From a virus: DNA of 37,496 nt. The DNA lies in IMG/VR virus record IMGVR_UViG_3300025577_000031, positions 1-37,496 of that record; one strand, 5' to 3'. Within the stretch, counting starts at the first letter, position 1; every line of letters starts with the position of its first letter. Below, one piece after another: positions 1 to 8,302 of the stretch. The notes beneath the pieces are model-generated. The model ran no database searches. It saw only the letters and a list, made by a program, of their open reading frames with translations, and was not told the origin of the DNA. The position numbers were made by a program, and so were the translations under genes.

Positions 1-88
1 TGCCACTTGGAGTATCCCATTCAATAATGTATGTCTCTGTCATCTCTCTTACCGCATCGCTTTGCTTTGTTAGCTTAATCTTCTTCAT
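1..88 (-). CDS. Hypothetical protein, N-terminal part only
   Basis: The ORF begins with ATG at 88 and runs off the left edge, so only about 29 residues are visible (start MKKIKLTKQ, later YIIEWDTPSG). Its ATG overlaps the stop of the preceding gene in an ATGA arrangement, which indicates translational coupling. It is the last visible gene of the replication operon. No family can be named from this fragment. Confidence 0.55.
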   Translation of the reverse strand, partial: MKKIKLTKQSDAVREMTETYIIEWDTPSG

Positions 89-333
89 ATTGTTGTTTTT
101 TTCTTTAGTTCAGTTTTTTTTATTTCGTCTTGGTGATAACCCATAAGATCTTTGATCGTATTGACATTATTTTGAAATGAAGTTATTTGTGAATTCAATA
201 TTTTGATTCCCTTCATTATCCCTGCGGTTTTAGTAGCAGAGATTGTCATATCTTGAATCATCCGATACCTATCACTTCTTTTCTTTATAGCCTCCTGTAG
301 TTGCTCTTCAGCTTTTTTAAGTTCATCAATCAT
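85..333 (-). CDS. Small coiled-coil hypothetical protein (82 aa)
   Basis: I do not recognise this protein. The N-terminal half is rich in Glu, Lys and Gln with heptad-like spacing (residues about 2-25), suggesting a coiled coil; the C-terminus is very basic (KKTELKKKT). It overlaps the upstream gene by 8 bases and the downstream partial gene by 4 (ATGA), so it belongs to the minus-strand replication operon and is probably co-translated with it. There is no signal peptide or membrane segment. Function unknown. Confidence 0.6.
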   Translation of the reverse strand: MIDELKKAEEQLQEAIKKRSDRYRMIQDMTISATKTAGIMKGIKILNSQITSFQNNVNTIKDLMGYHQDEIKKTELKKKTTI

Positions 334-694
334 CTAGTTCTTCGGTCCATATGGTGGAGATCTCTTTGCCTTCATGGACATACATATATCTATTCCCTTT
401 ATTTAAGTATGTCGTGATGTACTCGTTTGATGCGTAACCATCTTTTTGACAACCTTCAGGGATGTCTTTCTTGTTTATGATTATTTCACAACGATCATTG
501 GTGATTGGATTAGTACCATACACTGGTCTCCAGTAATTATCAGGTTCAACCTTGATAGGTCTCATTTCGAAATCTATGAATTGATCGTTAGTATAAAGCA
601 GCTTCTTAGGCTTACTATCGTGTACGCTCGTGCGGAGTAGTACATACTCATTATTGTTGGGTTTCGCTTCTTTGATTTTTATATAGTTTTCCAT
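326..694 (-). CDS. Hypothetical protein (122 aa)
   Basis: Unrecognised soluble protein with a mixed composition and many aromatic residues (YWRPVYG near residue 55, TTYLNKGNRYMYVHEG near 95). No metal-binding or nucleotide-binding motif is visible. It follows the exonuclease gene with a 1-base gap and overlaps the next gene by 8 bases, so it is translated as part of the replication operon. The start ATG at 694 lies directly after the exonuclease stop and no competing in-frame start is nearby. Confidence 0.65.
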   Translation of the reverse strand: MENYIKIKEAKPNNNEYVLLRTSVHDSKPKKLLYTNDQFIDFEMRPIKVEPDNYWRPVYGTNPITNDRCEIIINKKDIPEGCQKDGYASNEYITTYLNKGNRYMYVHEGKEISTIWTEELDD

Positions 695-695
695 G

Positions 696-1466
696 TTAGC
701 TTTGAGTTAGTGATTTAGTTTTATCTGAGGCTCTAAGGGTGTAATGGGATTTACAGTCCTTACATTTATACTGTTGTTTTAGAATACCTGATTTAGTTCT
801 TCTTCTATTTCTCTTATCTTTTCTATAAGAACCACAACTAGGACAATTAACCCTATCAGCATCTGTGCTGAGATTTGGATGGTTTGACATGAATGGCCTT
901 AATCGCAAATATATTTTTTCTAATATGACGACATCGACCTCGCAGTATTTCGCCATCTTTTGAAGTGCGCTCTTGTTTCCTTTTGACACCTGCTCCCACA
1001 GAAAAAGACCACCAGTTTCTAGTTTTGCTCCCACTTTTAGGTACTGAGCAATGTAATCCAGTTTGTTGCTAGTGAACTTGAATGCTTTACGAGCCTCTTT
1101 TAAGGTGTCAACAGAAAGAATTGGTGGTAACGGATTTATGTTATGATAAACCCAACGAGCCATTATCTTTTTAAAATCAAACTTATCCGCATTATGCCCT
1201 ACGATTAAATCTGCCTCCTTGAATACCTTCCTAATACCCTTACATATGTCATAGTCATCGGTAGTACTTTTATCGAAGTCCAAGGATAATGTGTGGACTT
1301 TCTTTTCGTGGAGCCACTTGTATGAGATGCATATGATGTGCCATTCGTTCTGAATCGATCTAGTCTGAATATTTTGATTATACAGTGCCCAGTGATTAGA
1401 TGTTAGTTGACTGGTTTCGATGTCGTAGAATAATATTTTTGGTTGTTTATTCATTTCTATAATCAT
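696..1466 (-). CDS. DEDD-type 3'-5' exonuclease with C-terminal zinc ribbon
   Basis: An RNase H-fold exonuclease of the DnaQ/polymerase proofreading class. The expected motifs are visible: Exo I as DIET (residues 15-18), Exo II as HNADKFD (91-97), and a YCEVDV stretch (174-179) that fits a DEDDy Exo III. After the nuclease domain there are CPSC (208-211) and CKDC (235-238) pairs separated by a basic stretch, which looks like a zinc ribbon for nucleic-acid binding. No polymerase domain follows, so it is a stand-alone exonuclease for replication or recombination. It overlaps the upstream nuclease gene by 20 bases; the internal MNKQ at residue 5 could be the real start. Confidence 0.8.
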   Translation of the reverse strand: MIIEMNKQPKILFYDIETSQLTSNHWALYNQNIQTRSIQNEWHIICISYKWLHEKKVHTLSLDFDKSTTDDYDICKGIRKVFKEADLIVGHNADKFDFKKIMARWVYHNINPLPPILSVDTLKEARKAFKFTSNKLDYIAQYLKVGAKLETGGLFLWEQVSKGNKSALQKMAKYCEVDVVILEKIYLRLRPFMSNHPNLSTDADRVNCPSCGSYRKDKRNRRRTKSGILKQQYKCKDCKSHYTLRASDKTKSLTQS

Positions 1467-1839
1467 TTAATATTTTTTCAACTACTAGTTTTGTAGTATT
1501 TTCCAGCCAATCATCAAACCACATAGTAGCTATAGGTCGGTAGCCTTTCTTTTTATGAACTAAAACGGGAATATCTCCCTTTTCTAAGATCATTTCACTT
1601 AAAATCTTTTGAGGATTTACCCCTCTTTCTACGGCCTTTAATTGAAATGCGAAGGGATATGTGTGTGTAAGATCAATACCTCGATCATCTAACATTTTGC
1701 TCTCGTATCGACTTGTTTGACACTTAGGATATATTGAAAGTAATTTTTTACGAATTAACCTCTCAAAATTGTGTCCCTTACGTCTTGCCTTTGCACCGCT
1801 ATTAGGTGATAGATTTCCTCGTGGTCGTTTTTTAATCAT
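1447..1839 (-). CDS. Putative PD-(D/E)XK nuclease, Holliday-resolvase-like
   Basis: A 130-residue basic protein with the layout of small phage resolvase/endonuclease proteins: GHNFERLIRKKL (about 22-33, supplying the Glu of motif I), RGIDLTH (about 53-59, catalytic Asp) and FQLKAVERG (Q-x-K in place of E-x-K), followed by an IPVLVHKKKG strand and a WFDDW end. By analogy with RecU/archaeal Hjc-type nucleases it would cut branched DNA during replication or packaging. The family assignment comes from motif spacing only. It starts 5 bases after the small ORF upstream and overlaps the exonuclease gene. Confidence 0.6.
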   Translation of the reverse strand: MIKKRPRGNLSPNSGAKARRKGHNFERLIRKKLLSIYPKCQTSRYESKMLDDRGIDLTHTYPFAFQLKAVERGVNPQKILSEMILEKGDIPVLVHKKKGYRPIATMWFDDWLENTTKLVVEKILNDYRNE

Positions 1840-1843
1840 AGTT

Positions 1844-2005
1844 TTATTCTAATTCCCATTCATACTCTGGCTCCTTATCTCTTTCTTGAAGCCATTCTAA
1901 CCAAAGATTAAACCAATCAATACCACTTGTATTTTTAGATTTAATGTACTTATCAAAAGCTATTTTTTCTTTAGCCGAAATATGAATTATATCTTTATAT
2001 AACAT
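1844..2005 (-). CDS. Small hypothetical protein (53 aa)
   Basis: A complete short ORF (MLYKDIIHIS to EPEYEWELE) in the gap between the helicase and nuclease genes. It contains a Trp/Leu-rich stretch (WFNLWLEWLQ, about residues 31-40) and an acidic tail. It stops 5 bases before the nuclease ATG, which supports an operon gene. No family recognised; the tryptophan-rich helix may be a protein-binding segment, but that is speculation. Confidence 0.55.
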   Translation of the reverse strand: MLYKDIIHISAKEKIAFDKYIKSKNTSGIDWFNLWLEWLQERDKEPEYEWELE

Positions 2006-2069
2006 TATCAAATTTAAACAATAAGGTTATGAATTACACACAATCTGCGTCTTATTAGTTATTTTTTAA

Positions 2070-4088
2070 TTAAAAAGGAATATTTATATCAACCATAGTA
2101 TCATTTTTACCCTCGTCTACTGGTAATGAGTAATTCTTACCCTCGTTAAAATTTTTATCTTTATTTTTAATTTTATTAATCAAGTCTTCAGATTCATTAA
2201 CATAAAATCTATTGTTTATGTATCGTAACTTCATTGGATCATTACTTGAATTCAACATACCACCACTACTAAGGTCTCTATCTTTATCAAGATATAATTC
2301 GGTAGTATACCTCACAGTAGGGTCTTCATGATTGATAAGCCGATGAATAACTAATACTTGATCTGGTCGGTTGCTGAATGTAGCACCACCACTACCTGAG
2401 TCTAAGTTGGGCCTGATCATATTTCCTTCAGTATCCTTCTCCCTCCGTGCGGATGTTACAGTGTGTATACTTAAAATAACGGATATACCTGTTTTCTCAG
2501 TAAAATCTAATAACTCAGAGTTAAATCTAATATCCATTTCATGAGCAGTTTCACCAGGCTTTTTTGCTTGATCAAATCCCGAATAAGGGTCAAGAAATAC
2601 TAATTGATAATCTCCTGTATCAGACATTGAATAAAGCAAGTCAATAGCATCGCTCATAGTCCTAACTATACCCCCCCTTCCTTTAACAAATGAATAATGT
2701 TTTCTGATCCATTTATTAGCCTCTTCAAATTCTTTATCAGTACTATCTTGTAGTGGTTTTTGAAGATAGAATTCGGCAAGCTTACGTTTAAAGTCGTGAG
2801 ATCCGTTTTCTTTAGCTATAATAATAATCTTCCAGTCATGATTAAGAGCAGCAAGCATGGTGAGCCATAGTATAGTTAAACTTTTTCCCACATTGGTATG
2901 ACCGATTGCTACGATATAACTTGCAGGTTTAAATAAAAAGTACTTATCCATGTAATCGCTTCCTGTAGATAATCCCATAGCTACAGTGCCATTTCTTACG
3001 CTTTGCAGGTACTCATAATCACTTTCATAGTCAGCTAAATACTCTACTACATCTAGTTTTTTTTCTTCTTGTTTTATTGGTTTTTCACTGTGCCTTATTT
3101 CAGAATATTGAAGTGAAGTTTCTTGTTTTTTCTCTAGCCTTTCACCAAAATTTTGATCGTACAGTGCTCTCCATGCTGATTTACGATCACCATTATGAAC
3201 AAGAAATACATATAACTCAGAGGGGCCGTAAGTTTTATCAGGATCTAACTCTGTACTAGTGGAGAATGTTTTAAAACAATTGTCACTTAATAAAATATTT
3301 CCACTATGCTTGGCAGTTGTATCACCTGGTCTTTTCCAAAAAGATCGTAGATTATCTTCGCTAACATACGACCAACCCTGATCTATAAGTATAGTGCTTA
3401 TATCTGTTTTATCATTATAGTCTTTCCAAACAGTCTCTACCTTAGAATCACTGCTTATATTAAATGCATTATTAATTTCTGTATGATCTTTTTTAGTCAT
3501 ACTTGAGGCTATTTTTTCTATCTCATCAAACTCTCTAGCACAACTAAATAATATCTCACGCTCTTCAGGTGTAATGGTTTCAATTTCACTATATTTTTTT
3601 TGAACTATGTCATAATTCAATGTAGGCCAACTACATATATATCCTCCTTCACCCCTCGTTTCAAGCAATACCTTTACTTTTTCATTACCATCACTATTTT
3701 CTAACTCTTGCTTAGTTGTAGGCCTTTGAGCTAGTTTTTTATTTCCCTCAATTTTCGAACATCGATATATCCAATGATATCCTTTTTTTGGTGTACTAAT
3801 AATCATGAGCTTTTTTATTAATTTATCATCTTGCTCATTTACTTTAGCTTTATACCTCTCGTATAAATCTCCGCTTAAATCATACTTGAGGTCAATGTCA
3901 ACACACTCTAAATTGGAACTTATAGCACCGCAGATTATAGCGAGTCCATAAGAATTAATGTCCTTTGGTTCTCGCATCTCTGTTTTATATTTCTTCCATG
4001 AACCTTCAGCAGGGTTTTTGGTTTTAGAAACACCAATAACATTTAAGTTGTTATTTATAAATCCTTGGACTATTTTTTTTGATATCAT
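2070..4088 (-). CDS. Bifunctional prim-pol primase / RecA-fold replicative helicase
   Basis: A 672-residue replication protein. Residues 1 to about 165 resemble an archaeo-eukaryotic primase (prim-pol) domain, with the VDIDLK acidic motif (63-68), STPKKGYHW (98-106) and RGEGGYICSWP (145-155). Residues about 230-315 look like the linker domain found in other phage primase-helicases (FWKRPGDTT, then FLVHNGDRKSAWRAL). The C-terminal half is an ATPase with Walker A GHTNVGKS (396-403) and Walker B QLVFLDPY (495-502), then SVILSIHTV and a GSGGATFSNRPDQ segment, as in DnaB/RecA-type helicases. It would prime and unwind phage DNA. The last residues, DTMVDINIPF, resemble the acidic SSB tip. It is preceded by a terminator-like hairpin. 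Confidence 0.82.
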   Translation of the reverse strand: MISKKIVQGFINNNLNVIGVSKTKNPAEGSWKKYKTEMREPKDINSYGLAIICGAISSNLECVDIDLKYDLSGDLYERYKAKVNEQDDKLIKKLMIISTPKKGYHWIYRCSKIEGNKKLAQRPTTKQELENSDGNEKVKVLLETRGEGGYICSWPTLNYDIVQKKYSEIETITPEEREILFSCAREFDEIEKIASSMTKKDHTEINNAFNISSDSKVETVWKDYNDKTDISTILIDQGWSYVSEDNLRSFWKRPGDTTAKHSGNILLSDNCFKTFSTSTELDPDKTYGPSELYVFLVHNGDRKSAWRALYDQNFGERLEKKQETSLQYSEIRHSEKPIKQEEKKLDVVEYLADYESDYEYLQSVRNGTVAMGLSTGSDYMDKYFLFKPASYIVAIGHTNVGKSLTILWLTMLAALNHDWKIIIIAKENGSHDFKRKLAEFYLQKPLQDSTDKEFEEANKWIRKHYSFVKGRGGIVRTMSDAIDLLYSMSDTGDYQLVFLDPYSGFDQAKKPGETAHEMDIRFNSELLDFTEKTGISVILSIHTVTSARREKDTEGNMIRPNLDSGSGGATFSNRPDQVLVIHRLINHEDPTVRYTTELYLDKDRDLSSGGMLNSSNDPMKLRYINNRFYVNESEDLINKIKNKDKNFNEGKNYSLPVDEGKNDTMVDINIPF

Positions 4089-4103
4089 TTGGGTAGGGGG
4101 TTA

Positions 4104-4129
4104 AAAAAGGGGACATAAGCCCCCTTTTT
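4104..4129 (-). terminator. Rho-independent terminator, probably bidirectional
   Basis: AAAAAGGGG (4104-4112) pairs with CCCCTTTTT (4121-4129) around an 8-base loop, giving a GC stem flanked by A and T runs on both sides. It lies between the SSB-like gene and the helicase gene, both read leftward, so it could attenuate helicase expression relative to the abundant SSB. Confidence 0.65.
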
Positions 4130-4167
4130 GAAATTAAACTAAATAAAAAAAGAAAAAAATTGGTTGT

Positions 4168-4902
4168 TTAAAAGGGTAGCTCTACCTCTTCTTCTTGAGG
4201 TGTTACTACTTTTACTACTCCTGAAAAAGATTTTTGTCTATCAAGCTTCTCCATAAATTCTTTTAATATTTTATCTTGAAACTCACCTACTTTACTCCAA
4301 TCCCACACGATTTTTTGTCCAACCTTATGATCTGTAGCCATAGGTTTATCACCCTTATCTTTGGTGTAAGCACTCTCAACCTTTTTGTCATCTTGATATA
4401 ATGTTATTCCTCTTTTCTTTTTACCACCATCTTCAAAGCTATACGGAACAATGCTTAATGGTTTATTTATATCAAAATTGGGTATTCTGTCTATGAATGA
4501 TGCCGAAAAAGGTTTAGTAAATTCACCATCAAAATACCCCATTGTTATATACACTTGGGGTGAATCAGGAGCATTTATATTCTTGCATACCAATACTAAA
4601 CTATTGTATTGGGGTTCTATGTAGCACTTTATAAGTTGGATATTATCAATCCGATCAAATAATTGTTCAGCAATCTTCCTACCTGCATTTGGTCCACCTG
4701 CAAGAGTTCTTATTCTAATTCCATCATGACTAATTTGAGTTGTTCTATCTACAATAAAAGTACCCTCTTTTTCAAGTTGAAATATTTCTTCTGCATCTTT
4801 AGGCATTAATCTCTTAACAAACTTGCCATCTGCATTAATGGTTACATATATTTTACTTGGCTCTACGCTCGACTCATATACTAAGCCTGAATTATTACTC
4901 AT
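4168..4902 (-). CDS. SSB-like single-stranded DNA binding protein
   Basis: A 244-residue protein with beta-rich content and an acidic, hydrophobic-tipped C-terminus, PQEEEVELPF, matching the DDDIPF-type tip through which bacterial and phage SSBs recruit partners. The body (GGPNAGRKIAEQLFDRID near residue 70, then a KPLSIVPYSFEDGGKKKRG stretch) would be the DNA-binding part, but I cannot confirm an OB fold by eye. It is larger than E. coli SSB (about 178 residues). The place between helicase and recombination exonuclease and the terminator behind it fit a highly expressed replication protein. Confidence 0.55.
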   Translation of the reverse strand: MSNNSGLVYESSVEPSKIYVTINADGKFVKRLMPKDAEEIFQLEKEGTFIVDRTTQISHDGIRIRTLAGGPNAGRKIAEQLFDRIDNIQLIKCYIEPQYNSLVLVCKNINAPDSPQVYITMGYFDGEFTKPFSASFIDRIPNFDINKPLSIVPYSFEDGGKKKRGITLYQDDKKVESAYTKDKGDKPMATDHKVGQKIVWDWSKVGEFQDKILKEFMEKLDRQKSFSGVVKVVTPQEEEVELPF

Positions 4903-4918
4903 ATTTATTTATATTTAG

Positions 4919-5287
4919 TTATACATTATTCTTGTCTTCGTAGGGATATCCCAATTGCTCATGTATCATGTAATTAGCAATCAATTGAAACCTAGTGTTT
5001 GCCCTATCGTCTTCTCCTCCACCTTTAATGATGTTAGATAAATTTTTTTGGATATTTTTTAGAGTTGTATCTGTACAACCAGTTTCATCTTTTATTTGCT
5101 CATCGTTATACTCTAAGATCTTCATCATGTAGTAATAACATAAGATAGCACCGTATCCCCCTTCAGGGAGATTAAAAGACCTTCCTGGACTCTTTCTTAT
5201 ATTTACTTGCTTTTTTAAAGCATTGTATAAGCTTTGAGGAGGATTAGGCAGTTCTCTGTACCTCTTTACTTGTTCTGTATTTAGCAT
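4919..5287 (-). CDS. Hypothetical protein (122 aa), possible helix-turn-helix
   Basis: Unrecognised. The middle (YNDEQIKDETGCTDTTLKNI, about residues 59-78) has the helix-turn-helix spacing seen in small DNA-binding proteins, but no family can be named. It lies directly between the YqaJ exonuclease (adjacent, start next to that gene's stop) and the SSB-like gene, so a recombination or replication accessory role is plausible from context only. Confidence 0.6.
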   Translation of the reverse strand: MLNTEQVKRYRELPNPPQSLYNALKKQVNIRKSPGRSFNLPEGGYGAILCYYYMMKILEYNDEQIKDETGCTDTTLKNIQKNLSNIIKGGGEDDRANTRFQLIANYMIHEQLGYPYEDKNNV

Positions 5288-6361
5288 TTACTTTATTGAA
5301 TTCGTTAATCTTTTACCATAGGATAATTTTCCACGCTTTCCACAATCAATCACTTTTGATTTTTCCTTGACAAGCTTTGCTTTGATTTGATTTGATATGG
5401 TGGCCTTTTCTTTCTCTAATTCTTTCTTCTCTTTATTTATTTGATTCATCCTAAGACCCAATGCGATATCTTCATCACTACCTTTAAAAGTTTGATTCTT
5501 CGCTATGTATTCTTTTTGAAGAAAACGCTCAGATAAGAACTTACCATAGCTACTTACACTAGTTTTAGGCTCAGGATGTATTTGACTTAGATTCTGATCA
5601 ATTTCATCTTCACTAAGCTTTGATTTATATCCTTCACTTATTATTTTTTTACCCTGATCGATCAGTACATCAAACTTTTTAGAGGCTTCAAGAATGCTTA
5701 CTATATCATTTTGCTCTAATGGGATATGATGTGCGGTCAATGTTTTATCAAAGCAGAACGCATAAATCATTCCATATATGTCACTATTTAAATCAAGAAA
5801 CGCGGTGCAGTATGTTTTCACTTGAATAGGGTACGAGGGATTTAGACCAGTCTTATACTTATCTCTTGCAAAGGCATCCATAGTCTTAATTTCTACTATG
5901 TAATCAGGTACTGGCATTTCACCTCGCTCTACTTGATTTATAACATCTTGCTCAGTAATTGACTTATCCTTGAATCCCAATCCATCCACGTTACTTATAA
6001 TCCATGGGAATTTCTTATTTACAACCATGTAGGGGAATGGCACATGAGAGGTTAATTTTTTACCATCATCATAGTTTTTTATATGATTGTTTTCAGGGCC
6101 ATTTGGATTTAAGTACTGAGAATCTTCAAGTATTATATCCTCAAAACGAGTACCATAATAAATTGCAGCGTTTTCAGATAAGTTTTTTGGTTCAGTTCTG
6201 CCTAGCTTTTCATAAAATAGTTCGGTACTTGAATACCACTCATTCATGTTAAATAAAACAGCCATATCAGACCCACCAATTCCCTTAGATCGTTGTTCTA
6301 GCCAGTCTTTCTTGCTTTGTCCTTTGGTTGGTATTAATAAGTAATCGCCTATCTCTATCAT
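5288..6361 (-). CDS. YqaJ-type phage recombination exonuclease
   Basis: A 357-residue lambda-exonuclease-fold (PD-(D/E)XK) protein. The family's N-terminal signature is visible as WLEQRSKGIGGSDMA (20-34). The catalytic set fits ISNVDG (Asp126) and VEIKT (Glu157, Lys159), and GTRFEDI (70-76) fits the conserved Glu after the first helix. Such enzymes resect double-stranded ends so an annealing protein can pair the single strands. The annealing-like gene at 6680-7093 and the SSB-like gene beside it complete a recombination module. The C-terminus has a coiled-coil segment rich in Lys and Glu (about residues 305-335). Confidence 0.8.
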   Translation of the reverse strand: MIEIGDYLLIPTKGQSKKDWLEQRSKGIGGSDMAVLFNMNEWYSSTELFYEKLGRTEPKNLSENAAIYYGTRFEDIILEDSQYLNPNGPENNHIKNYDDGKKLTSHVPFPYMVVNKKFPWIISNVDGLGFKDKSITEQDVINQVERGEMPVPDYIVEIKTMDAFARDKYKTGLNPSYPIQVKTYCTAFLDLNSDIYGMIYAFCFDKTLTAHHIPLEQNDIVSILEASKKFDVLIDQGKKIISEGYKSKLSEDEIDQNLSQIHPEPKTSVSSYGKFLSERFLQKEYIAKNQTFKGSDEDIALGLRMNQINKEKKELEKEKATISNQIKAKLVKEKSKVIDCGKRGKLSYGKRLTNSIK

Positions 6362-6418
6362 AATTACAGATGCAATATAATATAAATGTTTGTAAAATAC
6401 GTAGAATCTATATTCTAA

Positions 6419-6679
6419 TTAATATTTATTTTTGAGGAGGTCGTAAAGCCTTTTCTTTAAACTAAATTTTATTAGGCTTCTGTTGCCATATTCCCAATCA
6501 TTGTGGCAATTCATACAAATTAGAATAATATTATCCTTGTTATGCTTGTATTTTGGGAATGCGCCTTTACTGAGGATGTGAGAAAAGAAATGAGCAAGTG
6601 GTATTTCACCAAGCTCCTTATGGCAACACTCACAGTAGTGAGGTCTTTCAATCCATATCTCCCTAAAGAGTTCTTTCAA
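6419..6679 (-). CDS. HNH endonuclease (86 aa)
   Basis: A small HNH nuclease with a zinc frame: CECC near residue 16, an FSHILSKGAFP histidine motif, then KDNIILICMNCHNDWE, which supplies the Asn, the second CxxC and the last His. This matches the short HNH proteins found in many phage recombination clusters. It ends 57 bases before the YqaJ gene and abuts the annealing-like gene. It may nick DNA during recombination or act against foreign DNA; it lacks the extra DNA-recognition domain expected of a homing enzyme. Confidence 0.75.
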   Translation of the reverse strand: MKELFREIWIERPHYCECCHKELGEIPLAHFFSHILSKGAFPKYKHNKDNIILICMNCHNDWEYGNRSLIKFSLKKRLYDLLKNKY

Positions 6680-7093
6680 TTATAGCTTTGGAATTGATAA
6701 TGGTTTTTCTTGTGCGGAGAATTCATCTGCTCCCTTGTATTTATCGTAAATACCAACAAGCATTAATACTGCTCTTCCTATGGCTCTCTTTTCTGCCATT
6801 TCTACTACATAGTGTGAGGGGGTTGTGTTTGGCGATGCAGATGCGAAGGTTTCAATCTCACCAGTTTTATTTCTTGCCGTACACTTGACAATTATATGCG
6901 TAGATTCTTTTCCTTTACTCGTCATCGGCTTAATATCTTCTAACGATAGGGTATAGGTTATTACTTCCTTTTTTATGATCTTTCTAATTCCACTCATTAG
7001 AATTAGATTGACTTTATCTCCAGTGGTCTCTTCTATATAAGTGTCGTAATCTTTAGGATCTAAGTATTTCATTATCAAAGTATTGTTTGTCAT
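6680..7093 (-). CDS. Putative single-strand annealing / recombination protein
   Basis: A 137-residue protein with a Rad52/Erf-like signature: a strand-rich first half (ITYTLSLEDI, HIIVKCTARNKTGEIETFASA) followed by YVVEMAEKRAIGRAVLMLVG (about residues 95-114), resembling the AxTKAxGRALxxLG helix of phage annealing proteins. It is shorter than typical Erf or RecT (about 200-300 residues), so it would be a minimal version. It sits next to YqaJ and HNH nucleases, which is the usual setting for such a protein. An internal start at MKYLDPKD (7072) would reduce the overlap with the upstream ORF. Confidence 0.45.
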   Translation of the reverse strand: MTNNTLIMKYLDPKDYDTYIEETTGDKVNLILMSGIRKIIKKEVITYTLSLEDIKPMTSKGKESTHIIVKCTARNKTGEIETFASASPNTTPSHYVVEMAEKRAIGRAVLMLVGIYDKYKGADEFSAQEKPLSIPKL

Positions 7094-7313
7094 GCATTTC
7101 AGCTACGATACTAGTCCAATTAACTATTCTCCTTACTGAGCAATCTTTCTTTAGGATGTTTTTTAAAATATGTTTTTTATACAAATCAGGGTAGTGAATT
7201 TTAACAAGTTCTTTAAAACGACTCCATCGATTGTACCATAAGTTATCTTTTAGAATACAGTCCTTGCTTTCTGATACTATAATGGTCTTTATCGTTTGAG
7301 ATCCTCTTCTCAT
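7053..7313 (-). CDS. Hypothetical basic protein, overlapping frames on both sides
   Basis: The ATG at 7313 gives 86 residues; the ORF stays open to an upstream TTG at 7334. The segment from CILKDNLWYNRW onward reads like a genuine basic, helical protein (FKELVKIHYPDLYKKHI), whereas the first 20 residues do not. It overlaps the annealing-like gene by 41 bases and another small ORF (7243-7407) by 71 bases in a different frame. The two small ORFs may be one gene joined by a frameshift. Function unknown. Confidence 0.4.
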   Translation of the reverse strand: MRRGSQTIKTIIVSESKDCILKDNLWYNRWSRFKELVKIHYPDLYKKHILKNILKKDCSVRRIVNWTSIVAEMHDKQYFDNEILRS

Positions 7314-7407
7314 CCTCCTCTGCGAGAATTTCAATTAGACAAATTGCCTTATTATACTTTTCCTCTTTTACTGCTTTAATTATTAAATGTAATATATGAT
7401 CATGCAT
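7243..7407 (-). CDS. Small hypothetical protein (54 aa), first ORF after the promoter
   Basis: Begins with MHDHILHLIIKAV and continues through an acidic helix (LIEILAEEDEK) before ending in KQGLYSKR. It is the first ORF downstream of the TACCTTTG promoter box at 7443-7450. Its second half overlaps the ORF at 7053-7313 in another frame, so either it is a short gene or the N-terminal part of a frameshifted longer one. No family recognised. Confidence 0.4.
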   Translation of the reverse strand: MHDHILHLIIKAVKEEKYNKAICLIEILAEEDEKRISNDKDHYSIRKQGLYSKR

Positions 7408-7442
7408 AGATTATATGGATTATTCGCATATATTACACAATA

Positions 7443-7450
7443 CAAAGGTA
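7443..7450 (-). promoter_or_regulatory. Promoter -7 box (TACCTTTG) of the replication operon
   Basis: On the minus strand the sequence TACCTTTG matches the Bacteroidota -7 element TAnnTTTG exactly. It lies in the 100-base gap between the regulator gene and the first replication ORF and would start transcription about 30 bases upstream of that ORF's ATG. A clear TTTG upstream box is not present (TTTAC lies at about the right distance), which suggests a weak or activated promoter. Confidence 0.55.
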
Positions 7451-7507
7451 GTTAAGATACTTGTATTATATTGTAAATACGAGGTTATCAGTTGGTTTTT
7501 ATAAAAT

Positions 7508-8224
7508 TTATAGATCTATTAATTTAGATATCATTCTCTGAAGACTAGAGTTATTTCTCTCTAATTCCTCGCAACGCTCTCTAAGTTTATAAAGCTCTGA
7601 TTGGTCACCTTTATCGTAACTTAGTTTCATGTGTCCCTCACCTGAGATTACCCACCAAGGGTCAACTCTACATCTCCGCTTTAATAAAATCAGAAAATGT
7701 ATTGTGGGATTCTGTCTCGCTCCTTCAATTGAGGATATAACATACCTCTCAACACCTAGCTTGTCAGCAAAAGACCCTTGAGTATCGTCAAGCTGCAAAC
7801 GAATTGATTTAATTCTGTAGCACATATCACGATCTATGCCAGTTGTTGATCTTGCTTTTTTAGGTTTAAACTTATCCCTATCCTCTTTTGTTAGAGTTCT
7901 AGTAAAGGGATCAATAGGCTCACCATTATCTTTCTCAGATCCAAACATGATGAAATCTCTATTTAAGAAATCGATGACCTTTTCAAGCTTATCTATATGC
8001 TCTAAGGTCATCTTGGTTGGTTTATGCTCACTAATCAGGTTATTGAAAGTTCCAACACTGCTTCCAGTTAAATTACTTAGAACTCTGGTCATTTGAGATA
8101 AATCTATCTCTTCACTAGGTTTGAGTAAATTTAATATCTCTATAAACCTAAGATTCTCTTCATACGCACCTTGCCTAAGTCGGCTCAGTGGTGTATCGTT
8201 TTCTAGTTTTTTTTCGGTAGTCAT
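7508..8224 (-). CDS. XRE-family phage repressor-like regulator
   Basis: A 238-residue protein with a helix-turn-helix of the Cro/CI (XRE) type at about residues 133-190 (RIKSIRLQLDDTQGSFADKLGV, then SSIEGARQNPTIHFLILL). The segment ends with DPWWVISGEG, a typical ending of this domain in the phylum. An N-terminal helical region and a C-terminal coiled coil (about 208-238) suggest it oligomerises. No peptidase domain is seen, so induction would not be LexA-like. It sits between the integrase and the replication promoter, the usual place for a lysogeny repressor. A one-mismatch promoter box (AACATTTG) lies upstream. Confidence 0.65.
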   Translation of the reverse strand: MTTEKKLENDTPLSRLRQGAYEENLRFIEILNLLKPSEEIDLSQMTRVLSNLTGSSVGTFNNLISEHKPTKMTLEHIDKLEKVIDFLNRDFIMFGSEKDNGEPIDPFTRTLTKEDRDKFKPKKARSTTGIDRDMCYRIKSIRLQLDDTQGSFADKLGVERYVISSIEGARQNPTIHFLILLKRRCRVDPWWVISGEGHMKLSYDKGDQSELYKLRERCEELERNNSSLQRMISKLIDL

Positions 8225-8302
8225 TATTTGGGGTTTAATATCTCTTGTACAAATGTTAAGTTATAAAAGTACTACTAGTAAAATAATAATACAAATAAAT
8301 CA

